64,000 nt of DNA from Labia minor (Eukaryota; Arthropoda; Insecta; Dermaptera; Spongiphoridae). Below, piece by piece: positions 34,303 through 45,379 of the stretch (position 1 is the stretch's first letter; every line of letters begins with the position of its first letter). The position numbers and the translations under genes were made by a program. The stretch covers positions 27,067,172 to 27,131,171 of the forward strand of contig OY720344.1 in NCBI GenBank assembly GCA_963082975.1, given 5' to 3'. The notes beneath the pieces are model-generated. The model made no database searches and was not told the origin of the DNA. It saw only the letters and a program-made list of their open reading frames with translations.

Positions 34303-36395
34303 TAAAAACAAAACATAATTATTATAACTGTTCTCTCTCAGATGTTACATCATCCCTATTTATAAAGAAATTGCACACAAAATACATTTGAAGATTTCGA
34401 ACCCCTTTAATTTTTTTAAGGTTCAAAAAAGCGATTCAATAATTTAATTCTCTTTTATATTTCTTTTCTCTATTTCTGGTAAATGTATTTCTTTTAAATA
34501 TTTTTGCATTTCAGTGATTAATCATGTTATACCAACGTTTTCTACTTTTTTGATTATGTTTGTATAGTGCATTGAAACAAGTCGATGGTTGGTTTAATTA
34601 AATTCAAATTTAATTAATTTTCTTGTACACAATGCTTAAGCAAAAGTGCTCCACTAGAGAAGTTTAACTCTTTTTACCATCCTCTCCTTTTTATTATAAT
34701 AATTAGTATTGATTTTGTTTTTATTATAAGTCGTCAATAAGTTGTGTCGTGGTAAACACTAGTAATCATTAGTGACCTAGATAAAATAAATAAACGTTAT
34801 TCTAAATGAAAGTAGAAGGGATTATGTTTTGTTTGTTGCTGAGGTTTATTCATTTAGCAAAACCCGAGAACTAAGGAAGACATATTACACTCATTTCAGA
34901 TCACGTATGTCCCGAGGGTCTTTTGGACGATCTTCTAAAATCTAATCCTGACTAAAATTTTTATTATTATTAAAGACACATAGTGAACATTAAATCACTT
35001 ATATATAATATTAAATATAGATAATATTTCTAATCAAATGTTGAATTATTAAATATTTCACCAGATATCACATTATCTATATATTTAAATTATTTAAGTA
35101 TTTAAAAATAAGAGTTGGATTGAAGTGGTTAAGGATAGGGACGGTTGAAGGAATGTGGTTGCTGCGACCAAGAACTTTCGAGTTCCGAAGAGCCACAGAC
35201 TTAGATAGTTTCAAGTATTTCAAGTATATGAGAAAACATTAACAAGGAAATTAGTGTGGGATAGGGATAGTCGGAAGAATTTGTGATTTAGGAGTGTAAG
35301 TTTATCTTTTTATTATATCATTCACTTTAAGCAGTCTTTAATTTTTTAATTTTTTTTTTTTTAATATTCTGTTAAAAATGAATGAACCAGTTCATTTTTG
35401 TTTATTCCTGTTCATTTATTTACTACAATTTATCATTATGAATTTTATTACTTATAATGTATTTATAAAAATAATTTAATTGAACCGAAATTAATTTATT
35501 TCCAAAAGTATATATTATTTTCAACTCCAATTATTTAAATTTTTATCTTAACATGAATTGTATGATTATTAATATAACGAGTCGCAATTATTTTTATAAA
35601 AAAACGAAAGAAAAAAATGAAAGATGATGAAATTCTCGAGAAATATTCACCTGAAAAAAATCAGAGAGAATCTTTTCCGCATGAAAAATTTTTCATTTCA
35701 AAACAGATAAATAATGAACGAATCTATAGATACGGGTAAAATGAGTGTTCATTCTCCTGGAAAAGTGAGGTATATATATTTTTTAAAGAGAAAATCAATT
35801 TCCAAAACACATAAATAATGAATTGAGAAAATATTCAATATATTTCATGTTAAAAATTTTTTTCCCTGTGAATTGGATTCAAGGGGATTAGGAGCAAAAA
35901 GAAGAAAATAATTTGCTTCTTTCAATGTCGCCAATTTATTTTTTTTTATTGTAGCAAACAAATAGTCGAGAGGGAGAATTGGAAATAAACTCTTTAATAA
36001 ACAGAACATGGTCGATTGACTTACTTAATCGTTCATTTCCTTTCATCCGGTTGAGACAAAAACAATGAGAATAAACAGCAAAAACATTGGAGAAACAGGA
36101 GGCTTTCTAGCATCTTTAGATAATTTGTCGGCATCCATTTCTTGCAACTCGGGAATCACAATTCATTTGAGTCGATAATTTAACTAAGTATTTAATAGAA
36201 TAGACCACAAAGTCCACAACAAAAAGCACTACCAATGGAAAATAATCTTTGCAAAACTCACAAGAATGACTAAATAAAATTATGGAACTCAATTCAATTT
36301 GATTATAATCAAATTCTGATTAATTATTACAAACTAGCATGATTAATAAAAAAATACATAGATCACATAATTATTAAAAATAAGATTTGTCTAGG
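34303..36395. other. AT-rich spacer
   Basis: Holds one LINE tail fragment (listed separately) and otherwise AT-rich DNA. The GC-richer parts near 34840-34950 and 36040-36170 show no recognisable coding sequence. Confidence 0.45.
35104..35205 (+). mobile_element. LINE 3' terminal fragment
   Basis: About 100 bp matching the end of the LINE carried in the Helitrons: ggatagggacggttg, ccaagaactttcgag and gagccacagacttagatag. There is no Helitron tail behind it, so it is an independent short insertion or remnant. Confidence 0.65.
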
Positions 36396-36399
36396 ACAT

Positions 36400-36660
36400 C
36401 AAAATAGGTATTTATTTGTGAGGTAATTTATTCGTTGGAGACAAATCTCTTTCCGCCAAGCCATTTCTTCAGGTATGGAAACAAGAAATAGTCCCTTGGG
36501 GATAAATTCGGAGAATAGGGCGGATGAAGGAACGATTCGTATCCCAATTCATGGATTTTCATGGAAATTCACTTTTTTCTTCTCAAATCACGATGTAGCT
36601 ATTAATGGATGTTAACAAAAACTAAAAGACCCAGCTGGTTCAAATTTCGACAGGGGTCAT
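36400..36660 (-). mobile_element. mariner transposase C-terminal fragment
   Basis: The minus strand gives ESFLHPPYSPNLSPRDYFLF and then PYLKKWLGGKRFVSNE before a stop: the region of the third catalytic residue, where the expected Asp in YSPDLAP reads Asn, though the later Asp (PRDYFLF) is kept. It differs from the 33-kb element and the 10-kb relic, so it is a third mariner lineage. Ends not found; right-hand sequence to about 36740 may belong to it. Confidence 0.75.
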
Positions 36661-36760
36661 CTAATAGTTGCCTGCTGACAGGAGTAGTGTTACCATTTCA
36701 TTTAAGAGACGGGAAATTCAAAAAGCTACGGACTTATTGACCTATTGATATGATAATAAT

Positions 36761-39269
36761 ATCAAAATTTATTAAATAAGGAATGATTATTTATAAATTT
36801 AAAAAATAATTTTTTAAAACACTTAAGTTTTTTATTTATTTATTTTTGTAATAAAATTGTAACTTAAAGTATTCTCTCACGTTCTTATCCATCGATAGAA
36901 TTTTGAATAAACATAATTGAATATTTTATTTACATTAAAATAATAAAACATCCAAAATTAAAAATTACTTTTACTGACCTTAATATCTAATTGTTTAAAT
37001 TTCCAATGCACCTTTATAAAAAAAATACTATAAAATGAGTTAAGTTTTAATTAGAAGGGTTAACAATTTATAATTTTATATTTTATTATAATTTCATTTT
37101 ATTTACAAAATTTTCATTTATTTATTGTTTTAGATTATTTATATAAAATATTTAATTTATTTTATAATAAATCTTAATTATATTTGAAATTCTTTCTGTG
37201 TTTATTATATATTAACAATATTAATTAAAAATTTTGATAACGTCTATTATGTTTTTCCAGGAAATTTTAACTTCTTCAATATCATATCCTTTCTATATCC
37301 TTTGTTTGGAATTTGCAGTCCATTTCATCATACTTTGATCCTCACTCTTCTTAATTAAATGAAATACATTCGTAAGCCACTGGTCTTTTAGATTTATATT
37401 TTAAGTTTAAGGATTATCAACAATTTTAAAAATTGAATATGAAAATCATCTGAAAAATGTATCTCTTTCCTTTTATATATATATATAAGTACATAATGAA
37501 ATTAAATTAGTAAAATGTATAAAAACAATCCAGGTCAATTTTTAAGTTTTTTTATATTTCTCATTTTGAGTGTAAAAGAATGAATCTTATTAAATTCATT
37601 TATTTTTTGAGTTCACTTCTTTAAAATAATGTATAATAATTAATATTATTGATTATTGAAAATAACAAAATTTCAGAGCAGAGTCAATTTAATTTCATTA
37701 AGAAAAAAAAGTATAAAAGAAAAAGGCACAAAGGGAAAGAACCTCATCTTTCAGACCTAATTACTTACTATCTTTTTTTTTAATAAAAAAAAACTTTTTT
37801 TGAACGTGAATAATGGAATTCTTTTGAGTTAAGAAAATAAATTACTTGCAACTAAATTATCTAATGATAAATTAATTAAAAATAGAAAATAAATTTACTA
37901 GAAATATTATATAACAAAGTGATAATATTTATTACAGAAGAGAATTATTATTATTTTAATTTATTTTATTTATCATTGCTTTATAATTTTTATAAAAAAA
38001 AGCAAATTAATCAACTCTCTAAGAAATATATATAAAATCGATTTTTTCATCTCTTTTTATTGAAGTCATTAATCATGTTCAGTCATTAATTTAAAGCTTT
38101 ATAGAATTCGTTTAACGTTTACTTCATTTAGAATGATGTCTTAATATTTGAAGTTGACTTCAAAAATTAAAAAATAGATTTCCATTTAATAGAAAATAGA
38201 AAATTTTATAATTATTTTTATTGAATCGAAATCTTATTTTACTAACCATATTGAAATTTAATTTATGACAGAAAAGACATAATTTTTAGAAAAATAATAT
38301 TAGTTAAAAGATACAGAAAATAGATGTGTTTCTGTTTTTAGAAAATTGTCAGACTGATAATGATTTAAGGGGATAACACCATTTTAATCTCATAATTATT
38401 TATTTAGAGTATAAATAAATATATTAAGTATTTTTAAAATATGTATATTATTTGTAAAATTTAAATTTAAATCAATTTAATCTATAATTTTAGAATGTGT
38501 GTTTCACTTTTTGTTTTGTATTCTAATTTTTCTTTTTGATTTGAATTTAATTCTTTTAATTTTAAAATTTAGCCTAAATCTCATAAAAAGGAAGGGCAGA
38601 ATATGTAAATAATTAAAATAAATATAAAATTTTTTTATTATTTGTATAAGTATATACATCACAACAAAATGCTTTAAAAAAAGGAAGATGAAAGGTGGAA
38701 GCTAAGAATCATGAAACCTTATTATTAAACAAATATTGGTAGAATACCTATTGATGTTCAAAAACCGAGTAGAAAATTGTTGACTTGACAATAAAAAAAT
38801 CTTTAACTTATCAGAGGAAAAATAGAGACACATTATATCATTAACAAATTTTCATATAATAGATAAACTATATTGGAAAATATTTATAGTGTACTATTGA
38901 TAAAAACAAAAATTTCAACCTAAGTCTCCATAAAATCAGAATTCTTTATACTTTTGTATTATGTAAATAAATTTAATAAAGTATCATACGTATTTCAGAA
39001 AATTGATTTATAAATTTTTCTACAAGATTAAAAATAGATTTTTAATAAAAAAATAGAAATTAAAATCGCGATTCTTGCTTCTCATTATCAAAAATTTATT
39101 TTTTCGTTATCCTTACATATATTAATAAAAATATATAAATATATTGTAATATATAAGCATAAAAATAGCATTTTTATATATATTATGATACGGAAATTTA
39201 GAAAGTTATTTGTGTGCACACATGGCAGACTATATAAAAGATAACTTTCTAGAATTATTGTTTAAAAAA
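36761..39269. other. AT-rich spacer
   Basis: About 2.5 kb of AT-rich DNA with no supported gene, RNA or repeat end. Confidence 0.55.
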
Positions 39270-39947
39270 AAAACCCAGGGAAATACCCAGATGATATACC
39301 TCTTCGTTACCCAAGAGGGAGTGAGGGGTGGACAATTTTGCCCAGTGGCATAGAAGGGGGATGATGACCATCTACATTTTTAGACATTTTTTGATCATTC
39401 TTGGATTGAGTGCATTGAGTGTAAGGGAAGTGACTTCATCAGAGACCAAATAAGAACAACTACAAGGATAGTCGAGTGGAGCGAGGAATTGTGCCTGCCC
39501 AGATAAGACGACATAATACCTTGAAGAAAATATCCAAGAATCATCTTACTTGAAGTCCCAGTGTTCCCCGAACTCATTATTAATTTAAATACCAGTAAGT
39601 GATTGATCTTTGGTAATTAATAATAATTTGCAATTGCTAAATATAAATTAAATTACTTTTAATTTATATTTCTATTTTTTACGGTACCATTCAATTTCTT
39701 CAATTTCATATAATTACTTGTTATCTAGTTTTGTAATATTAATTCTTCTATAATTTTTAGTTCTAATTTAAATATGCATTTTTAATCTGAACCTATTCAA
39801 TTTTATTATTTCCCTCATCAACCTTCGCGGATTCAATAACCATTATTATTCTAAATTTATCCAGAGTGCTACCAAATTAATTTAATCTGATTTTCAACCC
39901 ATTTTTTTTTAAAAAATACCTTACCTAAACCCTCCAATATACGACAA
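39270..39947 (-). repeat. Unknown dispersed repeat, copy 2 (inverted)
   Basis: Reverse orientation of the 20.3-kb repeat: it ends at the right with ccaatatacgacaa and contains the shared ccaagagggagtgaggggtg near 39310. The right 320 bp and left 60 bp match well. The middle differs and holds a 60-codon minus frame (39395-39577) without recognised motifs. Confidence 0.55.
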
Positions 39948-40499
39948 TATATATATATATTCACTCACTTCCAGTTTTAGAAATAATTTAAAATTTTTGA
40001 ACACCAATATTTAGTAAGTTAAGATTAGATGACAATTGAACTAAGAAAATAAAAGTGTAATTTTTTCATCACTATACATATTTTATTTTAATTGTTTGTT
40101 CAAAATAAATAAATAATTATAATTATTATAAGGATGGTTTATTAATATTTCAAATATAATTATTATGATGAAGTCTGTCACTGTCTCTTCACTGTTTGGA
40201 ATTTTAATATTGTAAATAGATATGTATAATATATCTATGTTATGTAAAAAAAAAGGTTTAATAAGAACTGAGTATTTTTTATTTTTTTGGAAAGTACTTT
40301 AAAATTTAGTTATTTTTAAATATAATATATTAATTTAATAAATAATTTTATAGTGAAAAACAATATTTGGGTTCATGTTTAAATGAAAGTGAGTATTTTT
40401 CATAATTAAATTTATATAAATTTAAATTAAAACTTTATATCAGTAAACAAGAAATAATTGAAAATTATTGATAAAACCAATTGAAATTGAATTTAATCC
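39948..40499. other. AT-rich spacer
   Basis: No supportable feature beyond a short TA run at 39948-39960. Confidence 0.5.
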
Positions 40500-40502
40500 G
40501 TG

Positions 40503-40742
40503 ATTAAAATTTTTTTTACAGGAAATGGAGGAAAGATTGACACTTTTGTCAGGGGTTGATTCCTGTCTTGTTTTGTAAGCATCGACTGAGCTTGTATTTA
40601 TATCGATGACACATCTATCATCAACAGAACTCAACTCCGATCCTACATATTCATAGAGAATGTCATTGACGTGAAAACCGTCATAGTTGACAAAGTTTAT
40701 TAGTCGATCCAGTAAACACTTGTACAAGATCTTGGACTTAAA
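40503..40742 (-). CDS. Candidate internal exon, unknown protein
   Basis: On the minus strand a frame is open from about 40740 to 40440. It includes CLLDRLINFVNYDGFHVNDI and the acidic, Ser-rich SELSSVDDRCVIDINTSS and TRQESTPDKSVNLSS. Composition is more protein-like than the neighbours. It has no ATG, so it would need an upstream exon; aatttaag at about 40743 could be an acceptor, and cct|gtaaaa near 40520 a weak donor. The same DNA on the + strand has a strong acceptor (ttttttttacag, ending at 40521), so the coding strand is uncertain. No family recognised. Confidence 0.3.
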
Positions 40743-40758
40743 TTATATATACACCCTT

Positions 40759-40782
40759 ACTCTCTCTCTCTCTCTCTCTCTT
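40759..40782. repeat. (CT)n microsatellite
   Basis: About 24 bases of ctctct repeat. Confidence 0.9.
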
Positions 40783-41231
40783 CACTTTGGAGAAAAGAAA
40801 AGTTTTCCAACTTATTTACAAATTATTTATTACCTTTATAAGCAATCCTTTCTCAAAGTTAGAATAGAAAGTAAATTCTTTAAACTTGATTTTACTTTTT
40901 AATTTTAAAGAAAAAATAAAACAAAAATTTAATCTAAATATTTAATTATAAGCAAATACTTATAACATAAATAATTTATAAAACATATTTTTATTTATAA
41001 TAATATAATAAATTCCATTTAAATGCAATTATTAAAGAATAATATTTAAAAATATAATTAAAAAAATAAACTAATTGATCCATCAATTTATAGTAAATCA
41101 GAGTATTTCGAATACATAATTATATAATTTGTAATTTTAAATTAAAATTTTGAACTTTGGAATTATGTTAATATTATAAAATTTTCAAAACTCAAGAAAT
41201 GATGACAAAATTAATTTATAATTTGATCATT
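40783..41231. other. AT-rich spacer
   Basis: No supportable feature. Confidence 0.5.

Positions 41232-41291
<60 letters not shown>
41232..41291. repeat. (TA)n microsatellite
   Basis: About 60 bases of near-perfect TA repeat, the longest in the window. Confidence 0.9.
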
Positions 41292-41294
<3 letters not shown>

Positions 41295-41393
41295 TTATAA
41301 TATAATAATATAAAGGTAGAATCGTTATAATTCTTATTTTAAACAGATCTATAAATAAATAACTAAAAGTTAACTGTAATTGTTTATAGAAGG

Positions 41394-41789
41394 GTGAATA
41401 AAAAAAATCTTGAGTTCTTCCAATATGTTACTTTTATCACAGCAGTAGAATATTTTTATCTCTATTTTTCAAAAAATCATGGTTTGGTCCCGCTTGTAAT
41501 TTCGGTTTTATTGTTCAGTCATAAACCATTTCGGAAAGCTTTTAGCCAAATAAAATTATATTTTAATAAAAAATCAAACATTTTTATCAAATCTAAAATC
41601 AAAATATTTTTTTCTGATAATATTTATAATAATAATAATAATAATAATGATTCAATGCTTAATTTATTGTTTCAAATAATGCAAACTGTCCATTCATTTC
41701 TTGTAAATTACCTTCCAAATTTCATATTAATATGTCAGAGAGTTTGTTATAAATATAAACCTGAACAAATTAATTCGCTACGATATTGA
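41394..41789 (+). other. Unusually long open frame, unknown
   Basis: A 131-codon frame that starts at GTG, not ATG. In DNA of this composition such a length is unlikely by chance (my rough estimate is well below one per window). The product would be hydrophobic and Phe/Ile-rich (HGLVPLVISVLLFSHKPF), with a run of seven Asn from an (aat)n tract. No family, splice site or start is recognised. It could be a decayed exon or a chance frame. Confidence 0.2.
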
Positions 41790-42000
41790 TGTTGATGTTT
41801 AAAATTAAATATGTGTTGCTAAAGTTTTAAATGAGCAAAATTAAAATAGCTTTGAAATTAACTGCTATAAAGGCACCTGAAAACATTTTCTTTTAACTAT
41901 GAAAACTTTGATAAATATTCATCTATATATTTGAAAAATTTAACAAATAATATTATATTTGCTGGAGCTGAGATTACTTCATTATTAAATAATGTAAAAA

Positions 42001-42506
42001 ATATCTGGAGTGTTTCCATTCAACTATCTCACAAATTTGAATTGAATAATCAAGCTTTTTTCTATATTTGGAAATTAATTAAAATTTTTTTCTAAGCGAT
42101 CATAGGATTTAAGGTTTTTGACATAATTTTCATTAAAATAAGAAGGCATTCAAATAATATCGTATATAATTATTAATTTAATTAATGAATATTTTTTAAT
42201 TATGTGAAAAACTATATATATCTTTATTTTTAAGTTCAGTTTAGAGGGAAAAAATGAAAACGTGGTAGGTATTGGTCCTCTTCCGAATGAGCTACATTTC
42301 TCAAAAGTTGATAGAAAACTACGAATTTTGAATAATGCCCGTGTGCCAAATTTCATTATTCTAGCTCAAACGGTTTTTGCATAATCTTGTCTACATACAC
42401 ACACCCTTTTTTTTCAACCTTAGTGAAAATAACTCAAGGGCTTTCAAAACATGTAAAAGCATCAAAATTTTGGTGATCGCAATACTATCTCTTGCGATAT
42501 AGTTAA
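42001..42506 (-). mobile_element. HINE-like element, family X, copy 2
   Basis: Minus orientation: the 5' end ctatctcttgcgatatagtt lies at about 42485-42505 and the 3' end ctggagtgtttccattcaac at 42005. The (TG)n core has collapsed to a short acacaccc run near 42400. About 100 bp near the 3' end is replaced by other AT-rich sequence. Confidence 0.65.
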
Positions 42507-42779
42507 AAGATAAACAAATAAACTAAAATAAAAGTAAAATACAAAGAATTTATTAACAAAATATCGTAAGAGAATGTTCTACAAAGAAATGGCCTCTTTT
42601 AAAATAATAATCAAAAATAGTATTCATTCTCGAATCCACCACTAGAGGCACAATCCATTATTGCCTAATTTTAATTTTAAATTTACATCTACATATTAAA
42701 CAATAAATTATTTAGAATAACAAAATACAAAAAATTGATATTTTGATATTTAACAGTTTCTATAAGGTATATTGTATTA
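42507..42779. other. AT-rich spacer
   Basis: No supportable feature. Confidence 0.45.
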
Positions 42780-42787
42780 GTTGGGAG

Positions 42788-43459
42788 CAGTGGCGTACCT
42801 AGAACTTTTGCCGCCCGGGGCGATCTCCAGTTTGCCGCCCTTTCTATTATAAGTCAATCAAATAGTGGTTTTTATAAATTAATACACATAAATAAATTAT
42901 TAAGTTATTTAATCAATATTAATTAATACACAGAGTAAATTTTTTTACACATATTTGTATGCACTATATTTATATAATATTTACTCTTCTAGCTTTCATA
43001 CTAGAAAAATCGTGTATAATGCTCTCAAAATTTATATTATTTGTAATTTCTTGTTCTATTGACAGAATTGCAACATTTTGTAGTCTTAATTGACTCATTG
43101 TAGAACGAAGATAATTTTGCTGAACAAAATCGTCAAGATGCGTTTACGAATTCAACGAATTTTAATGAATACAATAAAATAAAATTATTATCCTGTTCTT
43201 GGAATTAGAATTCAAAATTTACACTAAAATGCATTTATATATACCGAGGAATAATATTCGAAATCATATAGTTGATCATAATTTATATAAATCAAATAGT
43301 AATCTTATAATAATCATTTATTATTCAAGAAAGAAAAAAAATAAAGATGAAATGAATAAGTTGCTTTTTACAACTATAACTAAATATAAAAAATGCCGCC
43401 CCAAGATAAGTGCCTCCCGGTGCGGACCGCACCCACCGCCCCCCTTAGGTACGCCACTG
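42788..43459 (-). mobile_element. hAT element, internally deleted
   Basis: Terminal inverted repeats cagtggcgtaccta at both ends, inside a perfect 8-bp target duplication gttgggag (42780-42787 and 43460-43467). Length 672 bp. The minus strand keeps a piece of the transposase C-terminal dimerisation region. The rest is non-coding, so it depends on a helper. The intact duplication suggests a fairly recent insertion. Confidence 0.92.
42979..43150 (-). pseudogene. hAT transposase C-terminal remnant
   Basis: The minus strand reads MSQLRLQNVAILSIEQEI, then INFESIIHDFSSMKARRV, the conserved hAT C-terminal dimerisation block (typically MSQ.RL..LA.LSIE.E). The catalytic region is absent. Confidence 0.85.
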
Positions 43460-43467
43460 GTTGGGAG

Positions 43468-45205
43468 TAGATAGATTGTAATGAATTCAGTTCTTTAAAG
43501 AAAATACAAAAAAAAATAAGAGACCGTTGGTTTTTATTAATGTAATTACCTAATATTTAAGAAATAAAGGCACAGCTTCAAAAAACTGAAAAAAATTTAT
43601 AAATATTACAATTAAATATAAATGTTAATTAACAAGCCCATCAAGATCTTAAATTTTATATTCAATCTATAATAACATTCTGTGTATAAATAATTCAACT
43701 AAGAAAAGAGGGAACTGTATAGACAACCTTAACATTAGATTTAATTGAATATTTACAAGATGTATTATGATTAGTATTATTTTTTAATTTTCTCTATTAT
43801 TCTCCAGTATCAATCTTTTCATTGTAACAAAAAATATTAAATGAACCAGTATTTCTTTCTTTCATTATATGCATGAATTCTTTCCAATACACTTACATTT
43901 ATCTATTAAATATTTTATTTAAACGTAAAATTTGCTTTTCAATAAAATTCACAATGTTATTTATTCAACTTTTAACATAAAAATTTAAAAATAATTTCTT
44001 ATTATAAATCCAAAAATTTGTTTCAATTTGATACAAAAATTCGATAAAAAAAAACTATTTTGCATATTGATTTCAAAGCAACTGGAATAAAACATATAAT
44101 AAATTTTATTATATTATTTTTTTCCTTTTCAAAGGGTATTCTTAAGCAACTTCACGCATTTTAGTTTTATAGAAACATAAAATACATCCATAGAATCATA
44201 TTTCCAAGTATAAAACATTCTTGAAAGAAAAACGTGGTATATGTTTTACGAGGCTGATCGCATAAAAATAAAAAGAAATTCAATAAAAATCATGTATTGC
44301 CGTGTCGGCCATAATCGAATATACGAGATTTGTCAGATATTTTTTTTCTTTATTTAATAATGAAAATATTAAATAGTAAAAAACAAAAAAAAACAAAAAA
44401 CAAAAATTAAATTAAACAGTAAAGAGTCAAGATCAAATTGCCAAAAATAAAAATATATATACTTATATATATATCTAATCAAATTTTATTATACTAGCAA
44501 AAATTGTATATATACAAATATGTCTTTCTGATCTTGAGAATTGTCCCCAAAACTTTTATGAAATTCATATATTAGGTAAAGATTCGATCTGAATTAGTGA
44601 TTTTGATTATTTTTCTCTTAATTAAATTTAAGTAATCGAAGATAAATTAATAAATTCTCATGCCAAAACTTTACATTGATTCAAGAGGAATTTGGAAAAC
44701 ATTATATTAAATTTTTTAATACATTATTATTATTATTATTATCCATATTATTAATATATGTATTTATATTTATTCTACGTAAAAATATTTTAAAAACATT
44801 AATAAATATTTTATTTAAAATTATAATTTAGGAATACCTAATTTCAATGAAAATGTTCAATAGATATGAATTAATAATATTAAATAAATTTAAATGTAAA
44901 CTTTTAGATTAAATTAAATAATTTAAATTATATTTAAATATTATAAATAAAATTAAAAATAATTATGTTATATTTTAAGAATAGTGATAATTGATATAAT
45001 TAATATATTTCCATGCATTATCGTATTATTAATATATTTATTTTAATATATATTATAAAATAGTGAAAAAAGTTATACTTAAATATTTTTAAGAATGAAT
45101 AAAAAAAATAGTAGTGTAGTCAATATTAATTTACATTAGTAAATATTAATAATATGAAGATTAATTAAATAATGCATAATTATTTTGCAAATAATTGCTA
45201 AAGTT
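43468..45205. other. AT-rich spacer
   Basis: About 1.7 kb of AT-rich DNA with (aac)n/(tta)n tracts. No gene or repeat end. Confidence 0.55.
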
Positions 45206-45215
45206 GTTTTCTTAC

Positions 45216-45335
45216 CGTGAGCATGCACTCTTCCTCGACCCCGTACTCCCCTCTCCATCCACTCCTTCGCCTGGACTCTCCTGACAGGTGAGAGGGGAAC
45301 GCTTTCAGTTCCCATTCATACCCCCTTGAATTCAT
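45216..45335 (-). CDS. Candidate coding exon, strand ambiguous
   Basis: A 150-bp GC-rich island in 4 kb of AT-rich DNA. Minus strand: ATG at 45335 opens 40 codons (MNSRGYEWELKAFPSHLSGE, then Arg/Gly-rich) that run in frame to a donor ctcacg|gtaagaa at 45215. Plus strand: ATG at 45223 opens MHSSSTPYSPLHPLLRLDSP up to an excellent donor gacag|gtgaga after 45287. Either could be a first coding exon. No family recognised, no partner exon located. Confidence 0.3.
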
Positions 45336-45379
45336 ACCGGGAGTCAATTCCGCACAGAAATCAACCCTCAATCACTCAC

